A model generated the notes under the pieces. It did not search any database. It was not told the DNA's origin and saw only the letters and a program-made list of their open reading frames with translations. A stretch of 64,000 bases of DNA, taken from NCBI GenBank assembly GCA_963576475.1, contig OY754965.1, forward strand, positions 1,929,501 through 1,993,500. The letters run 5' to 3'. Origin of the DNA: Molanna angustata. Its lineage: Eukaryota > Arthropoda > Insecta > Trichoptera > Molannidae. The position numbers were made by a program, and so were the translations under genes. This document shows positions 11,421 to 22,549 of the stretch, piece by piece. Numbering within the stretch: position 1 is the first letter of the stretch; every line of letters starts with the position of its first letter.

Positions 11421-12441
11421 CCAACTGTCGATTTGTTCAGGAGAACTTTGTTCTCTTAACATATCGACAATGTATCAAGCCAGAACACGCGAGAAATGTA
11501 TGGAGAGGTCTACTTTTTTCACGGCATTTCCAACTTTGAAGTCAAAAAACACCAACTTAGAGGCTTCGCAGCATATATGTTCCATACACGGATTTACTCA
11601 GAATTCGGAGTAGAACATTTCGTGTGTCTGTGTGTCTGTGTGTGTGTCTGTGTGTCTGTGTGTGTGTGTGTCTGTCCCCCCCTTATAACTTTTGATCCGC
11701 TCAATTTACAGAGCCTAAAATTTCAGAATATATAAACAGTTACAGGCCTACAAAACTTTTATACTCGGAATTTTTAATTTTTGTTTCAGTCAGGGGTTAT
11801 CAACTTTTGAATTTTTATTTTATTTTTCCATATATCTCAGAAACCATAAACGCTAGAACGCTGAAAATTGGTACAAACATAGACAAATACAAAATCTAAA
11901 ATTAGTTTTTTCAAAAAAATTCCAGGGTTTCTCAAACATTTTTTATTAAGAAAAATATTTTTTTTATGATAAATTTATGAGTTTAACTGCCTATATTTCC
12001 AAAACTTTTACAATTATCGAAAAAATCCGAAACACCCCAACTAGATAATTTAATTTTCTATAAAAAATATTAACATTGTAGTAGAAGATCTCAATTTTTT
12101 TTTAACAATTTTTTTAAAAATTGAATTTAGTGACGACATCGCTTCATACATTTTGTATGGCAGTCGCCTATACACAATATGTAAGAAGACTTAATAGTTT
12201 GATACTTCATCTCCAAACATACATACATACCATCATGCTATTTGCATATTCTGGGTAGGAAAAAGGATCTTCCTCCATACTATCCTATCTTGACATACAT
12301 ACCTACATATGTTGTATAGAAAACAAAATATCTGAAAATATTCAATAATTTGTATCTATGGGTTTATAGTTTGGTACATATTCTTCAACTATACATACTA
12401 TCGCTATCGACAGTTGGATCTCATGTGTTACATGCAACTAG
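11421..12441 (+). mobile_element. Hel-1 copy 2, near-identical to copy 1
   Basis: It has the same 1021-bp length and the same ends as copy 1. The only difference I noticed is one C/T change just after the microsatellite. The two copies are separated by 219 bp of unrelated sequence. Such identity in an otherwise decayed region implies a recent duplication or gene conversion. Confidence 0.75.
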
Positions 12442-12920
12442 TTTATGATAAATTTATGAGTTTAACTGCCTATATTTCCAAAACTTTTACAATTATCGAA
12501 AAAATCCGAAACACCCCAACTAGATAATTTAATTTTCTATAAAAAATATCAGCAATGTAGTAGAAGATCTCAATTTTTTTTTAACAATTTTTTTAAAAAT
12601 TGAATTTAGTGACGACATCGCTTCATACATTTTGTATGGCAGTCACCTATACACAATATGTAAGAAGACTTAATAGTTTGATACTTCGACTCCAAACATA
12701 CATACAAACCATCATGCTATTTGCATATTCTGGGTAGGAAAAAGGATCTTCCTCCATACTATCCTATCTTGACATACATACCTACATATGTTGTATAGAA
12801 AACAAAATATCTGAAAATATTCAATAATTTGTATCTATGGGTTTATAGTTTGGTACATATTCTTCAACTATACATACTATCGCTATCGACAGTTGGATCT
12901 CATGTGTTACATGCAACTAG
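12442..12920 (+). mobile_element. Hel-1 copy 3, 3' half only
   Basis: It starts directly after the CTAG of copy 2, with no spacer. It equals the last 479 bp of the element (compare 11963-12441) and ends in the same hairpin plus CTAG. It differs from copies 1 and 2 at several positions ('cagcaatg' for 'taacattg', 'cttcgactcc' for 'cttcatctcc'), so it is not their most recent sister. Confidence 0.75.
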
Positions 12921-13345
12921 TTTATTATTTGTTCCTATTTTGTAACGAACTCCATAAACAAGTTTTTTTAAATGTACTTTTATTTAATATGTTTTGTATT
13001 TGTTTGCTATTGAATATTTCAATATAGGTACACAATCTTTCTTTCTATTCGACTTGTTTGTAGGCTTGTGTTCTTTATTTGCAAATAATTTGTATGAAAG
13101 AAAATTTAAATTTTATAGTTTTTTTCTGATATTTTTTATAATATTAATGACTAATTTTTCGAAAATTCAGGAAGCGTCATATTGAACAATATGTTAAGTG
13201 CTTAGAAATATATCATATAATTGCATTAAAAAGGTTGTGTTTTGAAAACAATAGAAAAAACGGCAAAAATATGCAATAAATGCTTAAATCATATTTCAAA
13301 CGCATCCCAAATGCTATGTTGCCTATTCGTTCGTGTGACATTTCA

Positions 13346-13568
13346 GGATAGCCTAGTCTTCACACCATTTTTTTAAACAAAACCTACAAAAGTTTGGTAA
13401 GAATACCAATTTAGTCATTTATTTTAATATTTAGTTACTTTTTTTAAATATATAATGCAACTGGCTCACGCTAGTCGTAATTATAACTACAAACAAACCT
13501 AACCAACCTATTTTTACCAAACTTTTGTAGGTTAGGTTTACAAAAATGGTGTGAAGACTAGGTTATCC
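13346..13568. mobile_element. MITE with 9-bp target duplication (MULE-like)
   Basis: The ends are long inverted repeats of about 50 bp starting 'GGATARCCTAGTCTTCAC', with inner block 'CCTACAAAAGTTTGGTAA'. The direct repeat 'GACATTTCA' flanks it at 13337-13345 and 13569-13577. The related TIR-C copy near 41170 reads through this point uninterrupted ('GTGTGAGATTTCAATGTC'), supporting the insertion site. Mutator-like elements make 8-10 bp duplications, hence the tentative class. It is 223 bp with no coding sequence. Confidence 0.8.
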
Positions 13569-13705
13569 GACATTTCAATGTCGAACGATTTTAATGCCGA
13601 ATGATTTCAAGAATAGACTAAAAGCCCACCATACGACAGTTCATTCAGCATTTTTAGGCGACATAGTCGCATACGCCATATACCGTGCGAGATTGGAGAA
13701 TATAT

Positions 13706-14880
13706 ACCCAGAGAATACAAAACGAACTTTTGCAGAGAATGTAGACAGTCATATGAACAAAAAATATTTAAATATTAAAAAAAATATTCAATATGAACAC
13801 GAATCATCTTATATAATATAAGAGAGGTTAATTACAAACAGCATGTGCTGCTGCTGGTGGTGTTGGTCATGTGGTCGGTGGTCAGTGGTCGCTTTTTGCA
13901 TAACCACAGTCTGCCGACATAACCTGTTTATGGAATTCGTAATAAAAAATTGTTTACTTTCAGAATACGATAGATTACAATTACATACAGTTTACACATA
14001 ATAATCAAGGATGGCACAACGTGTTATTTTTTTGTCAAAATATTGCATTATTTTAATGTTTGAAACTTTCACTTCACGATAGAACTCAATAATCACGTAG
14101 AAATATGATTTTTCGTTCTTCATAATTTTGTTCGCCAACGTGAATCCCATTCACCGGTATCGCTCAATGCCGAGCATCGTCAGAATGGTGAACAATAGTG
14201 GTGAATACCATCTACATATAGATTAAAAACGAACATACGAAAAATCGCGAAGGAAGGAGTAATACCAAGAAAAATATAATACCCAAAATAAATTATGTTA
14301 AGTAAGTACTATAAAATTTAAGTAATGAATGTATAAATATAATTGCATTGAATGGACAGCAATAAAGAATATGATAATTGTTTATGTAAATACTTTTAAT
14401 AATGGCCAACAGAAACAAATGTGACAGCCACTTAAATTAAATTAATTAATTAAAAATGTAAAGTTTAGAGAAAATTATTTATAATCTTTGGAGCTGTACC
14501 ACGAGACAAATTATTTTCAGAGTGGTCTACTTGGACCCCAAATGCAGGCATTTAAATTTCTCAATAACTTTAATTTCACGAGAATTCTCGACATCGCTTA
14601 ATGAATAAATGTATGTAAATAAAATAAAGAATTTGAATGTTAGAAATTATATAGTGTATATCAAATTATGTACTATATTGTGTACAATCTACTACTTAGC
14701 AATTTTCTATACTCTTCAAAAAGTTAGCAGAACTATTCAAATGTTAGTGCTTCAAATGCAAGCAGGGGCTTTTCTGTACGATACAGACAACAAAATGAAT
14801 GTGTTCCACGGTTCAAAAAAAATGGGTAACCTATGGCTAGTAAAATGAGTCATGTCAAGGCATAACAAATTGATGATATT
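13706..14880. other. AT-rich stretch, nothing recognised
   Basis: I see no protein domain, SINE box or terminal repeat. A short G/T-rich run of 'ctgctggtggtg' type lies at 13845-13895. Confidence 0.5.
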
Positions 14881-14885
14881 TGACA

Positions 14886-15045
14886 TTTAACAATTCCTCG
14901 CATCCCGCGCAAGTGACGAGTTTATTACTTAATGGCAATTTCTTCCAACTGACCAGTGCTTCCAGCCCAAGGAAGCAATAATTGCACGAGAATTCATTTG
15001 AAATTAATATCTCATCTCCACCCCGGGAGAATCTAGAACAGTGAG
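14886..15045 (-). repeat. SINE-A, truncated at the B box
   Basis: The tail half is present ('cgcgcaagtgacgagttta', 'ggcaatttcttccaactgac'), but the match stops near the B box. A detached piece, 'ggggatcgaacccaggacgc', follows at 15156-15176, so the head may have been displaced by an insertion or deletion. Confidence 0.65.
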
Positions 15046-15190
15046 CCATGACATGAAATGTACCCGAAGAGAATCGCCGAAGACCGAGCAGTATGGAGGA
15101 AAAGATGCATCACTTTGTTGCCAACCAATCAACAAGATAGAAACCAAAAAGAGCAGGGGATCGAACCCAGGACGCCCTTATTATATTTAA

Positions 15191-15745
15191 ATGGTATATA
15201 AAAACTTATTAAGTGTTCACAACTATGGTACGAGGGCCAGAGGCTTCTTATTGCTTATTCCTAAGCATAGAGGGGCAGCATTTGAAGGAAGTTTCAAATA
15301 CGCTGCAACTAAATGTTGGAATGACTTGCCTCCGCGGCTAAAAGCAGTGAAAAAATCTACTTTTTTTAAAAGAATTGTCGAACGATGCTTCTGGCCTCGC
15401 AATCATAGTGTGAAGTATGTAAGAATTTGTGTGTATTTATGTTTGTGGGTGTGTATATGTAAATAAATGTGTGTATGTATATTTATGTATGTGTGTATAT
15501 TTATAAATGTGTATCTTTGGAGCAATTTTTGTATTTATAATAAATTATATTATACATGATACATAAGCAATAGGATCATGCTGAGAATCAGCTGCTGGGG
15601 GACTTGTCTTCCTGCAACATAGTTGAGCATGGTCCTTTTGAGCCAGAAAGGTTGTTTTTCTTTTCATTTGTTGATATACATCTATGTATTTGTATGTAAA
15701 CTTCTTTTCGTCTCAATAAATGTTTATTTATTTATTTATTTTTGC
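15191..15745 (+). pseudogene. LINE C-terminal fragment with 3' tail
   Basis: A 91-residue frame (15191-15466) contains NYGTRARGFLLLIPKHRG and then CWNDLPPRLK and STFFKRIVERCF. This is the 'R..xPRHR...WNxLPxxIK...FKxxL' signature at the C terminus of many non-LTR reverse transcriptases. The untranslated part runs through TGTATGT-type repeats and ends in 'CTCAATAAATG' plus (TTTA)n near 15715-15745. The catalytic domain is missing. I place it among CR1/Jockey-type LINEs with moderate confidence. Confidence 0.65.
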
Positions 15746-15949
15746 AGTGTATTACGTCTGCCGTGGAATATTTAATGTAATCTAAAAAATATATAAAAAT
15801 AGAAATGACAACCCTGGAACAAAAGTGGAATAACTCACGATACCTCATGTGTAAAATTCATGCTATCAGTTTGTCTGAATAATAAGTAAACAAATTAATG
15901 CACATAAAAATAACAATAAACAATATATAAAATCAATCTTCTTCGTCTT

Positions 15950-16125
15950 CTTCGTGTGTCCCGTCGAGTCACCCCGAAGCGTCGTTAACGATCACTTGGG
16001 AGAAACTCTTGTGTCCTGTGCGATTCGGAACAGGTACTCCACACTCCTCATTCCGGTCCATTCCCGAATGTTTCGGAGCCAGGTTAGCCGCTTCCTGCCG
16101 ACCACTCTACGGTTCTAAATCTTCA
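15950..16125 (-). pseudogene. LINE C-terminal fragment, minus strand
   Basis: The minus strand translates to RVVGRKRLTWLRNIREW, then GMRSVEYLFRIAQD. This resembles the Trp-rich C-terminal segment of arthropod LINE polyproteins. A stop interrupts the frame a few codons later. The 3' end on that strand is a GAAGAA-rich stretch at 15946-15960. Confidence 0.55.
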
Positions 16126-16129
16126 TTAT

Positions 16130-16945
16130 GATTAACTGAAGGATTGAGTATTTATCTCCTGTCATTATCTAACGAAAATACGAATAAGTCTTACGGAGCT
16201 TGACTGTTTGTGAACAACTGTCTTTCAACTATACGAAAGACTTATTAACCATGTCGTTCAAAAATATCTTTAGCATTTTAACGCTTCCAGGCGGTTGTAC
16301 GTACCAACCTTGAGGGTTCAAGCCTCGACACCGTAAAATCAATAAAAACAATGTTGCTACAAAACAAATTTCTTTCATAATATGTAAATTTAGTGCATTA
16401 CGCGGTTTTACAATTGTTTCAATAATTAATGCAACTCACGCGCGCGAGTTGTAAACAAAACACATGAAAATTATAATTTGATATTACGCTGACCTATATT
16501 TGGTGCATGAGCTGCAATTTACACATATTTCTTTGTCATTTTATCGATATTAGTAAATGTATTGATCATTTTATTGTTACTTTACATCGGCCATGTCAAT
16601 GTCACCGAGCTATTCAGACTTTTTTTGTATTTCCAAGATCATTATTATTATGACAGTCATTTCAGTCGTATGAATAGATTTCATTGAGTCAACCTCATAT
16701 TTACAGTTACTTCTCACGGCGCATATATATTGCATTTCATTTTAACTGCTCATTAAATTAATAATCATAATATGCAACTGTGTTGCGCATGAAATTTCCA
16801 ATATAGGAGATGATGCTGAACAAGTATATTAAAAAAATCAAGGACACCCTTGTCAAATTAAGATCAAAATAAAATTGTGAAATTCCAGTACAGACACACT
16901 GATTTTTTTTTGTAATAGTAACAAAATTTCATGTTTAAATTAACC
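16130..16945. other. AT-rich stretch, nothing recognised
   Basis: No domain, SINE box or clear inverted repeat seen. It includes the short alternating 'cacgcgcgcgag' at about 16437. Confidence 0.5.
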
Positions 16946-17136
16946 TATCTATAGTGACTGAGAGAATGAGTCACAGAGAAGGTGTAAAGATACACAGACA
17001 AAAGGTGGATAATATGATGATGTTTGCTGACGATATTGCTATGATAGCTGAAAGTGAAGAAGAAATGCAAGATGCCTTAACAACTATGGAAAACATTCTT
17101 CAAAATAACTACAGTATAAAGATAAACAAAGACAAT

Positions 17137-17907
17137 AACAAAATAATAGACAGCATACTCGACAAAAAACAAAAACAAAAAACAACTGACCAATACATAT
17201 ATCCATTCAACAACACCCTAAATACAGAACAAAAATGGAGAAAAAATCTATACACAGGACCTATTTCTATAAAAATAAAAAATACACTGCCAACTAACAT
17301 CGAAGCTGTGTTTTACACCAACAACAACATCAGTAGATCATTATTAAATTCTAAAACTAAAAAAAAAATCAAAGAAAAAAGTGGAGTTTATAGAATAACA
17401 TGTGGTGACTGTAACGAACACTATATAGGACAGACCTCGCGCAACCTAAATATAAGAATTAACGAACACAGAAGATGCTTAAACAACAATAATTTCTCAG
17501 AATTTGCTAACCACATTATCCAAACTAATCACTCTTTCAATAACCACAAACTAAAACTATTACACGAAACACAACATAAAGGATACCGACTTAACAACTT
17601 CGAAACACTCGAAATACATAAACATATAAATTCAGGCATAAAAGTTATAAATAACCATACCTTTCATAACACTTCTCCAATACTTAATATATTCCCCATC
17701 AAAAACAAAAACACTACGCAATACTCTCCTCCCCCCACTAACCCAAACAACCCTCAAACGCCACCTCCCTCGCTTGACAGACAGATACACACAAATTCAA
17801 CATGTTAGTCTCGACACGCCGGTCGATGGAAGGACAGCGCTTCCGAAACATGTCGCGAAGTGACTCAAAAAACAAGTGGTTTATAGCTAATTTATAAATC
17901 AAATATG
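17137..17907 (+). mobile_element. Penelope-like element fragment with GIY-YIG domain
   Basis: The fragment remains open in frame with the upstream RTE piece, giving a fused 284-codon frame (16954-17808). The Penelope part has GVYRITCGDC (about residues 144-153), HYIGQTSRNLNIRINEH with YIG, the conserved Arg and Glu of the nuclease, and paired His in FANHIIQTNH. This is the C-terminal GIY-YIG endonuclease of Penelope-like retroelements, which nicks target DNA. Its reverse transcriptase is missing (5' truncation). The tail at 17803-17900 matches 6401-6492. Confidence 0.85.
17809..17875 (+). other. Hammerhead-like hairpin in Penelope tail
   Basis: The stem GGAAG (17828-17832) / CTTCC (17840-17844) is followed at once by GAAAC. 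It is preceded by a small CGAC/GTCG hairpin and then GATGG. This mimics stem I, C-U-G-A-N-G-A, stem II and GAAA of hammerhead ribozymes. The core before stem II reads GTCGATGG, which does not meet the consensus. The copy at 6411-6460 has the same deviation, so it is a family feature. Confidence 0.4.
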
Positions 17908-18600
17908 GACAGTACAAAGCTGTTGACTGTAGGCCGAACGCAACAGCAAATGAGAGTAGTGATGTCGGGAGTTCCACTAAAGAACACCAAGGAGTTTGTC
18001 TACCTCGGGAGCAAAATAACATGGGATGGTCGGTCTAAGAGATAGGTCGACAGCCGTATACATTAAGCAAGTCTCGCATTTAATAAACGATCAAAAATAA
18101 TAGAGTCGAACAATATAGACTTCAAACTAAGAATACTCCTCATCAAGACCTATGTATGGAGTATCTTGATGTACGGGTGCGAGACATGGTGCCCGTCCGA
18201 AAGAGATAAAAGGAGACTGGAGGCTTTTGAGATGTGGTCCTATAGAAGACTATTCGGAATTTTCTGGAGAGACCACATAACGAATAAGGAGGATCTCAGG
18301 ACATTGTCCGAAAGGCGTGCAAGATAGATCGGCCATGTAATACGACAAGAGGGCCTCTTGCATGCCATAATGGAGGGTATAACCGAGGGGACAAACTCTA
18401 GGGGACGCCCACGCCGAGAATATCTGGAGGACCTGGTGGTAGATGTGCGCTGCTCATCATATTATGTTGATTTCAAAAGAACCGCACAAGACAGGGGAGA
18501 ATGGAAGAATAAAATTGAAGATATTGCTGCAAACCAATCCTAGGATTGAAACCAGAAAATGAGAAGTGACTACAAAACATTTGTTTTTGTGTAGCCAAAT

Positions 18601-19205
18601 ATTTTGTGCACATAGCCAAACAGTACAGTCATAAATAGGTAAACCTTTATTGCTGATATCAAAGGTTTGGCTAAAATGCAGGTAGCCAATTTGGTTGCCA
18701 TAATATTTTTCATAATATTTTTATAATCATAACAGACACATTGAAGTCAAAGGAAACTGAAGTACAAATCACCCATTGTATGCTTTAGCACACAATGTTT
18801 TAAGATCAATTAAAGCAGAAACTTAATTATACAACTTTAATGTCTATACATAACTTCCAACTGTCTATAGATTAGGTGTATTCATCCTGGATATGGAGAC
18901 ATATTCAAGATATAATTATATTACAATTATACATATATCAGTTGAATCAAATTACAAAATATTGAAAGATGAAACAGGAGACGAACGAACGATTTGAACG
19001 AGTGTATTATGATTCTTCGTTCATTTTCCCACATAACATTATCGTACATGCATACCAGTGATCTATAAACATCGTCCGGCTAATGAATTTATCAACAACA
19101 ACGAACCCGGCGTTGTCCGGATTCAAAAACTATAGTTACACAATTAATTAAATTACGTCGAAACAATCACATATTTTCATTAACTTTGTTTATAACACCA
19201 AATCA
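18601..19205. other. AT-rich stretch, nothing recognised
   Basis: No assignable motif. The first bases, to about 18600, still resemble the RTE 3' untranslated region, with a 'ctacaaaac' block also found near 52670. Confidence 0.45.
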
Positions 19206-19206
19206 C

Positions 19207-19385
19207 TTCTACTTAAGCTTCTTCTTCTTATTCTTATCTAGCCATCGTCCCTCCACTGCTGTATGTAGGCCTCTTCCATACACTTTCACTAGTCTCTGTT
19301 CTGTCCCCTCCGCATCCAGGTTTTACCACATGGCCATTTGGACAATGCCGTCAGACCATCTTTAAGGGGTTCTACAAAAACTCTT
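19207..19385 (-). repeat. LINE-like fragment (shared with 30443-30588)
   Basis: The sequence starts with a CTTCTTCTT run and then carries 'CCATCGTCCCTCCACTGC', 'GTAGGCCTCTTCC' and 'CCGCATCCAGG'. A similar arrangement occurs at 30443-30560. The pattern resembles reverse-strand 3' parts of arthropod LINEs. No frame is retained, so the class is tentative. Confidence 0.4.
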
Positions 19386-19447
19386 ATTATTTGTCCAAGT
19401 ACGCCACCTTAAAAACTTCTATAAAATCTTAAGATATATAAGAACCC

Positions 19448-19513
19448 AATAAGATAATAATATCCATGATATGGGTTATCATGAGGGTCTTGATTCCACT
19501 GTTTGATGGGACT
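19448..19513. mobile_element. Half of a CAG-target foldback MITE
   Basis: It matches the right arm of the element at 25022-25204: 'atccatgatatgggttatc', then 'gggtcttgatt' and 'gggacttgccca'. The left arm is missing or unrecognisable. Confidence 0.5.
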
Positions 19514-19842
19514 TGCCCACCAGGTCAGTTATGTGTTTTTGTTCATCACTCCTTCACGAAATGACGAAATGAAGATGACTTATGGGACACCCTGTACATT
19601 ACATACCGCTTATTCTGCACACTCATATAAACGACTCACTTTTCTTAATATTCATTTGTGTAATTTGCATAGTGGGGTTTTAAAATATACATTTAGAGAT
19701 ATCAACAGTGACTATTATTATATTATATTTCTACTATAGAACATTTGCAGACTTAACATTCGCGTAACTGGATACAACCAGATATTTTAATAACAACAAA
19801 TTTCGATACCAACTAAATTTATTTTCTCTTCATTATAACACG

Positions 19843-20407
19843 GTGTATGGAGCTGAATGCTGGGTCTTGACAAAAAAAGACGAAAATAGCCTCATGATAT
19901 TTGAAAGGAAAATCCTGAGCAAGATTTCTGGCCCAGTAAAAGATTTGGAGGGTGCGATATAAACACGAACTATAGGCATTATATGACGAACCCAACATTG
20001 TACATGTCATAAAACCACGTAGACTGCAGTGGTTGGGACGCGTCAGTCGGATGAATTATGATCGTATCCCAAAAAGGTTCTTAATACCAATCCAGGGGGG
20101 CAAGTCTCGTCAGCAGGCGGGATCAAAACCATCCATGTTTACCCATATCATGGATAATTATCTTACGGAGTTAAGATATTATAGAACTCCATCCATGATA
20201 TGGGTAATGGGTGGTTTTAATTCCGCCGGTTGACCAGACTTGCCCCCAGAGGGCAGAAAAAGTAGAGGCAGTCCCGAGCTAAGATGGCTGTATGACACAG
20301 AAGACGATATAAGGGCGATCAGAATAACAAACTGGAGGAGAGCGGTGGAGGACAGGGACGGCTGGAGAAGGATTCTGGAGGAGGCCAGGGCCCACACAGG
20401 ACTCTAG
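19843..20407 (+). pseudogene. RTE-like LINE C-terminal region split by a MITE
   Basis: The frame opens VYGAECWVLTKKDENSL and continues FERKILSKISGPVKD. After frameshifts it reads RRLQWLGRVSRM, then resumes beyond a MITE at 20247 with RGSPELRWL and ITNWRRAVEDRDGWRRILEE, ending at TAG 20405-20407. This is the conserved C-terminal region downstream of the polymerase in RTE-like and related LINEs. It has an internal stop and frameshift and is non-functional. Confidence 0.75.
20096..20246. mobile_element. CAG-target foldback MITE inside a LINE
   Basis: The arms pair nearly end to end: 'GGCAAGTCT...' on the left with '...AGACTTGCC' on the right, and 'ACCCATATCATGGATA' with its inverse. CAG flanks it at 20093-20095 and 20247-20249. 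Removing it joins the LINE frame across the site. It is 151 bp, somewhat shorter than the 183-bp copy at 25022. Confidence 0.8.
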
Positions 20408-20409
20408 CG

Positions 20410-21285
20410 CCAATGATCATGATATGACAGTTTGGTTCGTATTTATGAGTCGTGTAGTTCCAAGTCCCTGTATATGGGTTTTTCCCTCACAAAAAACGCA
20501 AATATAAAACGCAGACATTAAAGTATATAAATAGTTTATATTTATTTATACCATCTCGACATTTATTAAATTATTCATAAATACAATCCTAACCTCACTA
20601 GGACAACGCCTGTTCGAGGTTGGAGATTTACAATAATATTATATTGATACATTATGTACATCTACATACATGCACCCACCACACAAAAATACAATATTTA
20701 CTAATACGCAGTTGGGTACCTTAAATCATTATTGTGACAATAATATTATTCATAAATAGGCACACTCGACTGGTACAATTAATGCAAGGTACATGGAAAT
20801 AAATGCCAGGGTGACCACAAAATCAAAATATTTTTAACATATCAATATTAAATAAAAAAATAAAACTAATTACAAATTAAATTAAATCATATCAGGCGAG
20901 TATATAAATTTTGAGTTGTTTTTTTGAACAATGAAAATGAATTTATTTTTTTAAGTCATTCGGGAAGATTGTTATATAAATGCAAACAATGGACTTCATT
21001 ATTTTAAAATTTTATTTTAATATATGTAAAATTAATTAAAATTATTAAATTATATTTTAAAAAAATAATTTATAAAAAATTTTAATTATAAAATAATTAT
21101 ACTCTATCTATTCCTCAATAGAAGGCGTTTGAAAAAAGTTAAATCGTCATTCCATAGATGGCGACAGTGTTATCGGCTCATTTTCAAGGGAAAGAAATTT
21201 ACCATTCAACATTATATAGAATTCTCAAAATTTGGATTAATAAGCTAAGTCAATATAAATGCATAATTGTTGAACGTTCGTCGAT
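20410..21285. other. AT-rich stretch, nothing recognised
   Basis: Strongly AT-rich, with long A/T runs at 20980-21110. No motif assignable. Confidence 0.5.
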
Positions 21286-21287
21286 GA

Positions 21288-21360
21288 CAGGTCGCAGGCC
21301 CTGTAGGTGCCTTGATTTCCCGGTTCTCCTATATTCCAACTACGTCTCTATTGGGATGTT
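21288..21360 (-). repeat. FB-E arm fragment
   Basis: It carries 'GATGACAGGTCGCAGGCCCTG', 'GATTTCCCGGTTCTCC' and 'CGTCTCTATTG', the right-hand arm of FB-E. A following block at 21421-21480 ('gtgggttgtggccaac') also precedes the satellite at 44.9 kb. Confidence 0.65.
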
Positions 21361-21535
21361 AAAAATATCATCGAATCCCGACAGCGAAAAATTCCAATGT
21401 TCGCGTATATGCAACTATAAAAAAACAAGTGGGTTGTGGCCAACGCTATACTCCAAAGTATTCAAGTTTTGTAAGGAAAAATTTCAACATTTACGTGAAA
21501 TGAGTTTGCTAAATCATTTTTCATTTAAGTATTTT

Positions 21536-22547
21536 CCAACTGTCGATTTGTTCAGGAGAACTTTGTTCTCTTAACATATCGACAATGTATCAAGCCAGAA
21601 TACGCGAGAATTGTATGGAGAGGTCTACTTTTTTCACGGCTTTTCCAACTTTGAAGTCAAAAAACACCAACTTAGAGGCTTCGCAGCATATATGTTACAT
21701 ACACGGATTTACTCAGAATTCGGAGTAGAACATTTCGTGTGTCTGTGTGTGTGTGTCTGTGTGTGTGTGTGTGTGTATGTCTGTGTGTGTGTGTGTGTGT
21801 CCCCTTATAACTTTTGATCCGCTCAATTTACAGAGCCTAAAATTTCAGAATATATAAACAGTTACAGGCCTACAAAACTTTTATACTCGGAATTTTGAAT
21901 TTTTGTTTCAGTCAGGGGTTATCAACTTTTGAATTTTTATTTTATTTTTCCCTATATCTCAGAAACCATAAAAGCTAGAACGCTGAAAATTGGTATAAAC
22001 ATAGACAAATACAAAATCTCAAATTAGTTTTTTCAAAAAAATTCCAGGGTTTCTCAAACATTTTTTATTAAGAAAAGTATTTTTTTTTATGATAAATTTA
22101 TGAGTTTAACTGCCTATATTTCCATTTTTTTTTAAAATATCGAAAAAAACCGAAACACCCCAACTAGATAATTTAATTTTATATAAAAAATATTAACATT
22201 GTAGCAGTACATCTCAAATTTTTTTTAACAATTTTTAGTGACGACATCGCTTCATACAATTTGTATGGTAGTCACCTATACACAATATCAAAGAAGACTT
22301 AATAGTTTGATACTTCATCTCTAAACATACAATATACATATACCATCATGCTGTTTTCATATTCCTGGTAGGAAAAAAAGACTGACCTCCATACTATCCT
22401 ATCTTGACTACCTAGGTACATGTGTTGTATAGAAAACTAAATATCATAAAATAATAAATAATTTGTATTTATGGGTTTGGTACTTATTCTTCAACTATAC
22501 ATACTATCGCTGTCGACAGTTGGATCTCATGTGTTACATGCAACTAG
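21536..22547 (+). mobile_element. Hel-1 copy 4
   Basis: It has the same 5' 'CCAACTGTCGAT', microsatellite (about 21739-21800) and terminal hairpin plus CTAG as copies 1 and 2. More substitutions are present, so it is an older insertion. Length 1012 bp. Confidence 0.75.
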
Positions 22548-22549
22548 TA

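Larger units (their letters stand above)
9897..13705. mobile_element. TIR-C element interrupted by Helentrons and a MITE
   Basis: The outer ends are inverted: 'TTCTCTAATCTCGCAC' on the left and 'GTGCGAGATTGGAGAA' on the right (near 13687-13702). Blocks such as 'CAAAAATGGCCGCCATATTG' on the left and 'TTTCAAGAATAGAC' on the right occur contiguously at 41060-41295, where neither large insertion is present. The Hel-1 array (10181-12920) and the MITE (13346-13568) are therefore later insertions. No transposase is visible. Confidence 0.6.
16950..18600 (+). pseudogene. RTE-type LINE reverse transcriptase, split by Penelope insertion
   Basis: The left part (16954-17136) carries the reverse-transcriptase catalytic box FADDIAM and continues AESEEEMQDALTTMENIL. 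The right part resumes at 17908 with STKLLTVGR, then KNTKEFVYLGSKITWDG and RGRPRREYLEDL, ending near 18543. The order matches the intact RTE frame at 51862-52647. Between the halves lies a Penelope-like insert (17137-17907). The hexamer GACAAT before the insert and GACAGT after it may be its target duplication. Several stops (for example after WDGRSKR and in the RARWIGH-equivalent region) show the copy is dead. Confidence 0.85.
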
